Shown here one piece after another: positions 59,781 to 64,000 of a DNA stretch of 64,000 bases. Numbering within the stretch: the first letter of the stretch is position 1; each line of letters starts with the position of its first letter. Made by a program: the position numbers and the translations under genes. This stretch comes from CAMFLJ01 sp963702555 (GTDB taxonomy: Bacteria; Actinomycetota; Acidimicrobiia; Acidimicrobiales; Acidimicrobilacustridaceae). The stretch lies in assembly GCA_963702555.1 (NCBI GenBank), contig CAVPCW010000010.1:620001-684000 (forward strand), read 5' to 3'. A model generated the notes under the pieces. It had not been told where the DNA came from, did no database searches, and worked only from the letters and a program-made list of their open reading frames with translations.

Positions 59781-60440
59781 ATGGACGCCGCCGACTGGAA
59801 CGCCCGCTACGACACCTCCGAGCTGATCTGGAAGGGCGAGCCCAACCAGTTCCTCCCTCCCGAGGTCGCCGGGCTCACCCCTGGCCGGGCGCTCGACCTG
59901 GCCTGTGGTGAGGGTCGCAACGCGGTGTGGCTGGCCACGCAGGGCTGGGAGGTCACCGGGGTCGACTTCGCCGGTGTCGGCCTGGCCAAGGCCGAGGCGC
60001 TGGCCGCCGACAAGGGCGTCACCGGCACGTGGATCACGGCCGACGCCACCACCTGGCAGCCCGAGCACACGTACGACCTCGTGGTCGTCTTCTACCTCCA
60101 GATCCCGGCCGACGAGATGGCCCTCGCCGTGCGCACCGCGGTCCGCTCGATGGCTCCCGGCGGCACGTTCCTGCTGGTCTGCCACGACCTGCTGAACCTC
60201 TCCGAGGGCCACGGCGGCCCCCAGGACGCCCGGGTGCTCACCACCGCCGAGGGCATCCTCGACGAGTTGGCCGCGGCCGAGCTGACCCTCGAGGTCGAGC
60301 TGGTCACCGAGCGGGCCGAGCAGGTCGAGCGCGTCGTGGCCACGCCCGAAGGCGACCGCACCGCCATCGACACGCTGGTGCGGGCCCGCCGCGTCGACGC
60401 CGCGCCGGCCGCCGCCGCCGGCACCGGGGCGACGGTGTGA
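59781..60440 (+). CDS. Class I SAM-dependent methyltransferase
   Basis: 219 residues. Seen: WNARYDTSELIWKGEPNQFLPPEVAGLTPGRALDLACGEGRNAVWLATQGWEVTGVDFAGVGLAKAEALA (motif I LACGEGR), YDLVVVFYLQIPADE, and a terminal Ala-rich tail. Similar to TehB-like and other small-molecule methyltransferases; the substrate is unknown. It interrupts the his cluster between hisA and hisF and has its own -10 box. Confidence 0.85.
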   Translation: MDAADWNARYDTSELIWKGEPNQFLPPEVAGLTPGRALDLACGEGRNAVWLATQGWEVTGVDFAGVGLAKAEALAADKGVTGTWITADATTWQPEHTYDLVVVFYLQIPADEMALAVRTAVRSMAPGGTFLLVCHDLLNLSEGHGGPQDARVLTTAEGILDELAAAELTLEVELVTERAEQVERVVATPEGDRTAIDTLVRARRVDAAPAAAAGTGATV

Positions 60441-61213
60441 GGACCGCCCGCGTCATCCCCTGCCTCGACGTCGACGCCGGCAGGGTCGTGAAGGGCGTGA
60501 ACTTCGTGGGCCTGCGCGACGCGGGTGACCCCGTCGAGCTGGCCTCCCGTTACGACGCCGAGGGCGCCGACGAGCTGGTCTTCCTCGACATCACGGCATC
60601 GTCCGACCAGCGCGAGACCATCGTCGACGTCGTGCGGCGCACGGCCGAGCAGGTCTTCATCCCGTTCACCATCGGCGGCGGCATCCGCACGGTCGACGAC
60701 GCCCGTCGCCTGCTGCGGGCCGGTGCCGACAAGGTCTCGGTGAACACCGCTGCGGTCGACCGGCCGGAGCTCATCTCCGAGATCGCCGCCGAGTTCGGCA
60801 ACCAGTGCGTGGTGGTCGCCATCGACGCCCGCGGCCGACGCGACGCCGACGGTGAGCCGGCGAAGGGGTGGGAGGTCTACACCCACGGTGGCCGCACCCC
60901 GACGGGCATCGACGTCGTCGAGTGGGCGCAGCGGGCCGAGTCGCTCGGGGCGGGCGAGATCCTCCTCACGTCGATGGACCGCGACGGCACCCGCGACGGC
61001 TTCGACACCGAGCTCACCTCGGCCGTCGCCGACGCGGTCGGCGTTCCGGTGATCGCCTCCGGCGGCGTCGGCACCCTCGACCACCTCGTCGAGGGGGTCA
61101 CCGAGGGCGGCGCCGACGCCGTGCTGGCCGCCTCGATCTTCCACTTCGGCGAGCACACCGTGCACGAGGCCAAGGCCCACATGACCGCCGCCGGCGTCAC
61201 CGTCCGCCCCTAG
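60437..61213 (+). CDS. hisF: Imidazole glycerol phosphate synthase, cyclase subunit
   Basis: 258-residue (beta-alpha)8 barrel. Seen: RVIPCLDVDAGRVVKGVNFVGLRDAGDPVELASRYD with catalytic Asp, FLDITASSDQRET, FIPFTIGGGIRTVDDARRLLRAGADKVSVNTAAV, and the second Asp in LLTSMDRDGTRDGFDTEL, IASGGVGTLDHLVEGVT. GTG overlaps the methyltransferase stop by four bases, so co-translated. Confidence 0.96.
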   Translation: MRTARVIPCLDVDAGRVVKGVNFVGLRDAGDPVELASRYDAEGADELVFLDITASSDQRETIVDVVRRTAEQVFIPFTIGGGIRTVDDARRLLRAGADKVSVNTAAVDRPELISEIAAEFGNQCVVVAIDARGRRDADGEPAKGWEVYTHGGRTPTGIDVVEWAQRAESLGAGEILLTSMDRDGTRDGFDTELTSAVADAVGVPVIASGGVGTLDHLVEGVTEGGADAVLAASIFHFGEHTVHEAKAHMTAAGVTVRP

Positions 61214-61242
61214 TCCGCGTCCCTGCCCACTCCGGTGGCGAT

Positions 61243-61264
61243 CCCGCGTCACAGGCGACGCGGG
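61243..61264. terminator. Bidirectional hairpin terminator, hisF/hydrolase
   Basis: Perfect 8-bp stem CCCGCGTC/GACGCGGG with an ACAGGC loop in the gap between convergent genes. Confidence 0.65.
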
Positions 61265-61285
61265 CGCTCCACGGGAACGATCGGA

Positions 61286-61948
61286 TCAGGCGAGGGAGGC
61301 GGCGAAGGCGGCCACGAGGCGGGCGGCCTTCTCGGTGCGCCCGACCAGGAAGTGGTCGGCGCCTGCCACCGCCTCGACGGTGGTGTTCACCCAGCCGGCC
61401 GTGGCCTCGCGGGCCGCGTCGGGATCGCGGAACTGGTCGTGCTCGGGGACGATCAGGAGCTTCGGTCGGGGGTCGGCACCGGCGGCCGCCGACAGCTCCT
61501 CGAGCGGGAGCACCCGCAGGGGAGGGGCGATGGCCGCCCAGCCGTCGATGCGGGGGTCGGTCAGCGAGAGCGAGACGTCGCCCCCGAACGACCAACCCGA
61601 CAGCACCAGCGGCCGGTGGGGCCAGAGGTCGACCATGGCCGCCAGGGCGGCGGTGATGTCGGCGCCCTCGGTCCGCCCGTGGCCGTGCTCGCCCTCGGAG
61701 TCGCCGACGCCACGGAAGTTGAAGCGCAGCGCCGCCAGCCCCCGTTGGGGCAGCAGCCGGAACAGCTCGGAGGTGACCAGCGAGGCCATCGAGCCACCCT
61801 GGGCCGGGTGCGGGTGGGCGAGCACCACCGCGCCCGTGACGGCGTCGTCGCCACCGGCGCCGGCGGCGGGAAGGCGCACCTCGGCCTCGAGCGTGAGGCC
61901 GTCGTCGGTGGTGATGGTCAGGGCGCGGGTCTCGGTGTCGTCGGCCAC
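61286..61948 (-). CDS. Alpha/beta hydrolase, dienelactone-hydrolase-like
   Basis: 220 residues from the chosen start. Seen: VVLAHPHPAQGGSMASLVTSELFRLLPQRGLAALRFNFRGVGDSEGEHGHG, the nucleophile elbow LVLSGWSFGGDVSLSL and PKLLIVPEHDQFRDPDAA, with His in AGADHFLVGR. Family members are serine hydrolases; substrate unknown. GTG at 61948 chosen (over GTG 61969) because TACCGT ends eight bases before it. Confidence 0.82.
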   Translation of the reverse strand: MADDTETRALTITTDDGLTLEAEVRLPAAGAGGDDAVTGAVVLAHPHPAQGGSMASLVTSELFRLLPQRGLAALRFNFRGVGDSEGEHGHGRTEGADITAALAAMVDLWPHRPLVLSGWSFGGDVSLSLTDPRIDGWAAIAPPLRVLPLEELSAAAGADPRPKLLIVPEHDQFRDPDAAREATAGWVNTTVEAVAGADHFLVGRTEKAARLVAAFAASLA

Positions 61949-61956
61949 GGCCGCAG

Positions 61957-61966
61957 ACGGTACCGT
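61957..61966. promoter_or_regulatory. Overlapping divergent -10 boxes (palindrome)
   Basis: ACGGTACCGT holds TACCGT on both strands: plus TACCGT 61961-61966 ends six bases before the GroES-like GTG 61973, minus TACCGT 61957-61962 ends eight bases before the hydrolase GTG 61948. Two leaderless genes start only 24 bases apart. Confidence 0.55.
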
Positions 61967-61972
61967 CACGCC

Positions 61973-62338
61973 GTGACCTCACCGAAGACCGGCGACCACG
62001 CCGCCGAGGCCGCAGGGCCCGACGACAAGCTCCCCATCAAGATGCTGAACGACCGCATCCTGGTGCGCATGGGAGGCGCCGAGGGTGAGCGCCGCTCCAC
62101 GGGCGGCATCCTCATCCCGGCCACCGCCCAGATGGGCAAGCGCCTGGTGTGGGCGGCCGTCGTGGCCGTGGGCCCCAACGTTCGGTCGATGGAGCCGGGC
62201 GACCAGGTGCTGTTCAACCCGGAGGACCGCTACGAGGTCGAGGTCCGGGGCGACGACTACATCATCCTGCGCGAGCGCGACATCCACGCCGTGGCCGCTG
62301 AGCGCCTCGAGCTCGGCAGCACCGGCCTCTACCTCTAG
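61973..62338 (+). CDS. GroES-like co-chaperonin
   Basis: 121 residues. Seen: the GroES fold KMLNDRILVRMGGAEGERRSTGGILIPATAQMGKRLVWAAVVAVGPNVRSMEPGDQVLFNPEDRYEVEVRGDDYIILRERDIHAV, with a mobile-loop equivalent and an N-terminal extension. Not next to a groEL, so it may be a second, stand-alone GroES-like protein (inference). It sits between hisF and hisI. Confidence 0.82.
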   Translation: MTSPKTGDHAAEAAGPDDKLPIKMLNDRILVRMGGAEGERRSTGGILIPATAQMGKRLVWAAVVAVGPNVRSMEPGDQVLFNPEDRYEVEVRGDDYIILRERDIHAVAAERLELGSTGLYL

Positions 62339-62376
62339 GTCGGGCAACCCGTTTCGGGGCCCGCCGCCGCCCCCGG

Positions 62377-62382
62377 TAGCGT
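62377..62382 (+). promoter_or_regulatory. -10 box of hisI, leaderless geometry
   Basis: TAGCGT ends seven bases before the hisI ATG at 62390, supporting that start over the GTG at 62381. Confidence 0.5.
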
Positions 62383-62389
62383 GGGCGCC

Positions 62390-62779
62390 ATGCCGGTCAG
62401 CACCCCCATCACGGTCACCGACGAGCAGCTCACCCTCGTCACCTACAACTCCGACGGGCTGGTCCCGGCCATCGTGCAGGAGGAAGGCACCGGCAAGGTG
62501 CTGATGATGGCGTGGATGAACGAGGAGTCCCTGGCCCGCACCTTCGCCGAGGGGCGCACGGTGTTCTGGAGCCGCTCCCGTCAGGAGCTGTGGCGCAAGG
62601 GCGACACCTCCGGCGACCGCCAGTTCGTGCGTGAGGCCTACTACGACTGCGACGGCGACACGCTGCTGTTCGTCGTCGAGCAGGAGGGCAACGGCGCCTG
62701 CCACACCGGCAACTACTCCTGCTTCTTCCGGGCGTTCGGCCCCGACGAGTCCACCAGCTCCGACGTCCGCGAGGCCTGA
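62390..62779 (+). CDS. hisI: Phosphoribosyl-AMP cyclohydrolase
   Basis: 129 residues. Seen: LVPAIVQEEGTGKVLMMAWMNEESLARTFAEGRTVFWSRSRQELWRKGDTSGDRQFVREAYYDCDGDTLLFVVEQEGNGACHTGNYSCFFRAF with the metal Cys and Asp residues of the family. Monofunctional: no HisE domain. Seven bases before trpE, so probably one transcript. Confidence 0.94.
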   Translation: MPVSTPITVTDEQLTLVTYNSDGLVPAIVQEEGTGKVLMMAWMNEESLARTFAEGRTVFWSRSRQELWRKGDTSGDRQFVREAYYDCDGDTLLFVVEQEGNGACHTGNYSCFFRAFGPDESTSSDVREA

Positions 62780-62786
62780 GGCCCAC

Positions 62787-64000
62787 GTGCTGCGCCCCAC
62801 CCGCGAGGAGTTCCACCAGCTCGCCGCCGACCACACCGTCGTGCCCGTGTGGCGGGAGCTGCTCGCCGACCTGATCACGCCCGTCGCCGCCTTCGCCCGG
62901 CTGTGCGGCGACGACCAGCCCGGCTTCCTGTTCGAGTCCGTCGAGCACGGCGAGCGCTGGAGCCGGTGGTCGTTCGTGGGCCGCAACCCGCTCGCCACGC
63001 TGGTGCTGCGCGACGGCGTCCTCGAGGTCACCGGTGACCTGCCCGAGGGCATGCCCACCGACCAGGGCATCCTCACCGCCGTCGAGTGGATGCTCGAGCG
63101 CTACCGCTCGCCGGTGCTCGACGACCTGCCCCCGCTGCACGGCGGCCTCGTCGGCTACCTGGGCTACGACGTCGTCCGCGAGGTCGAGCACCTCCCCGAC
63201 GTCCCCCACGACGCCACGGGCTACCCCGACGCCGCGCTGTCGGTCATCGGCCAGCTGGCCGCCTTCGACCACTTCCGCCAGCGGGTCACGCTCATCGACA
63301 ACGTGCTGCTGCCCGACGACGCCGACGAGGCCACCGTCGACCGGCTCTACGACGAGGCCCTCGTGCGCCTCGACCGCCTCGCCATCGACGGCGCCCGGCC
63401 CCTCGCCGAGCCGATGGTCGAGCCGCCCGACCGCGATCCCGTCCTCCCGGAGGTCACGGGCTCGGTGTCGGCCGAGCAGTACGGCCGGGCCGTCGAGGTC
63501 GCCAAGGAGCACATCCTCGCCGGCGACATCTTCCAGGTCGTGCTGTCGCAGCGCTTCTCGTTCCCGCTCGAGGCCGACCCGTTCGACTTCTACCGGGTGC
63601 TGCGCCAGGTCAACCCGAGCCCCTACATGTACTTCGTGCGCACGCCCGAGCTGAGCCTGGCCGGCTCGTCGCCCGAGCCCATGGTGAAGCTGGTCGACGG
63701 CCAGGTCATCTCCCGCCCCATCGCCGGCACCCGCCGCCGGGGCGCCACCGACGAGGACGACCGCCGCCTCGGCGCCGAGCTGCGCGAGCACCCCAAGGAG
63801 CTCGCCGAGCACGTGATGCTGGTCGACCTCGCCCGCAACGACGTCGGCCGGGTCGTGAAGTTCGGCACCGAGAAGCTCGACGAGATGATGGTGCTCGAGC
63901 GCTACAGCCACGTGATGCACCTCACCTCCCAGGTGTCGGGCGAGCTCGCCGACGGGCAAGACCCCCATCGACGTGCTGCGGGCCACGCTGCCCGCCGGCA
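62787..64000 (+). CDS. trpE: Anthranilate synthase component I, 5' part, apparent frameshift
   Basis: First about 405 residues of TrpE, cut by the window end. Seen: FESVEHGERWSRWSFVGRNPLATLV, GGLVGYLGYDVVREVEHLP, AEQYGRAVEVAKEHILAGDIFQVVLSQRFSFPL, NPSPYMYFVRTPELSLAGSSPEPMVKL, RPIAGTRRRGATDEDDRRLGAELREHPKELAEHVMLVDLARNDVGRV. Near 63954-63957 one extra base (GGGCAAG) breaks the frame: ..SGELADG continues as KTPIDVLRATLPAG. GTG start seven bases after hisI. Confidence 0.9.
   Translation, partial: MLRPTREEFHQLAADHTVVPVWRELLADLITPVAAFARLCGDDQPGFLFESVEHGERWSRWSFVGRNPLATLVLRDGVLEVTGDLPEGMPTDQGILTAVEWMLERYRSPVLDDLPPLHGGLVGYLGYDVVREVEHLPDVPHDATGYPDAALSVIGQLAAFDHFRQRVTLIDNVLLPDDADEATVDRLYDEALVRLDRLAIDGARPLAEPMVEPPDRDPVLPEVTGSVSAEQYGRAVEVAKEHILAGDIFQVVLSQRFSFPLEADPFDFYRVLRQVNPSPYMYFVRTPELSLAGSSPEPMVKLVDGQVISRPIAGTRRRGATDEDDRRLGAELREHPKELAEHVMLVDLARNDVGRVVKFGTEKLDEMMVLERYSHVMHLTSQVSGELADGQDPHRRAAGHAARR

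Noticed and set aside
1..64000. tRNA, rRNA, CRISPR array, prophage or intact insertion sequence
   Set aside because: No cloverleaf-like stretch, rRNA segment, repeat-spacer array, transposase or integrase was seen by reading both strands.

Overview
This 64 kb window is high-GC chromosomal DNA from an actinobacterium. The evidence is the order ftsZ-pgeF-yggS-sepF-yggT-divIVA, a proteasome activator of the Bpa type, a mycothiol synthase and a menaquinone gene cluster. The gene order and the gene style (GTG starts, very short gaps, ileS facing divIVA, then a DksA-like gene-lspA-rluD-dnaE) look most like class Acidimicrobiia. That placement is inference; a 16S or marker-gene tree would settle it. 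I see no rRNA, tRNA, CRISPR array, phage or intact insertion sequence.

Layout. 1-4 kb: division and polar growth genes. 4-10 kb: ileS (minus strand), a DksA-like protein with a histone-H1-like tail, lspA, rluD. 10-16 kb: phosphodiesterase, two divergent citrate synthase paralogues (one with a DNA-binding domain) sharing an operator, and small enzymes. 16-19 kb: a lipoprotein, Bpa, then a nitric-oxide/iron-sulfur repair operon (Rrf2 regulator, RIC di-iron protein, ferredoxin) behind a DosR-like box. 19.9-23.4 kb: dnaE. 23.5-27.5 kb: mixed genes. 27.5-30 kb: a small accessory island with a CstR-like persulfide or metal sensor, three matching palindromic operators, DUF2892, an AhpD-like protein, DUF302, a 48-residue cysteine protein and a TauE/SafE remnant. 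30-36.5 kb: catabolic enzymes (SDRs, TauD, aldo/keto reductase, enoyl-CoA hydratase). 36.5-45.1 kb: menaquinone genes menE, menA, menH, menD, menF and menG; menB and menC are not here. 45-54.8 kb: acetyltransferase, site-2 protease, acyl-CoA synthetase, nucleotidyltransferase, rlmN, mshD, nth. 54.9-55.04 kb: a candidate structured small RNA ending in the only T-tract terminator I found. 55.4-64 kb: hisD-C-B-H-A, a methyltransferase, hisF, hydrolase, GroES-like gene, hisI, and the start of trpE.

Two window-wide signals matter for reading the annotation. First, many genes have a TANNNT box 6-9 bases before the start codon, the geometry expected of leaderless mRNAs; this helped choose several starts. 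Second, at least eight conserved genes (dnaE, a DUF255 gene, an SDR, a DJ-1 gene, menH, an M50 protease, hisD, trpE) are broken by one- or two-base indels at G/C runs while both halves stay well conserved. I read these as consensus sequencing errors, so these genes are annotated as whole coding regions with a note.

The most interesting regions are the CstR-like island with its three operators, the 54.9 kb RNA candidate, the DosR-box/uORF/Rrf2 operon, the operator between the citrate synthases, and an oriented inverted-repeat family found in gaps between convergent genes.
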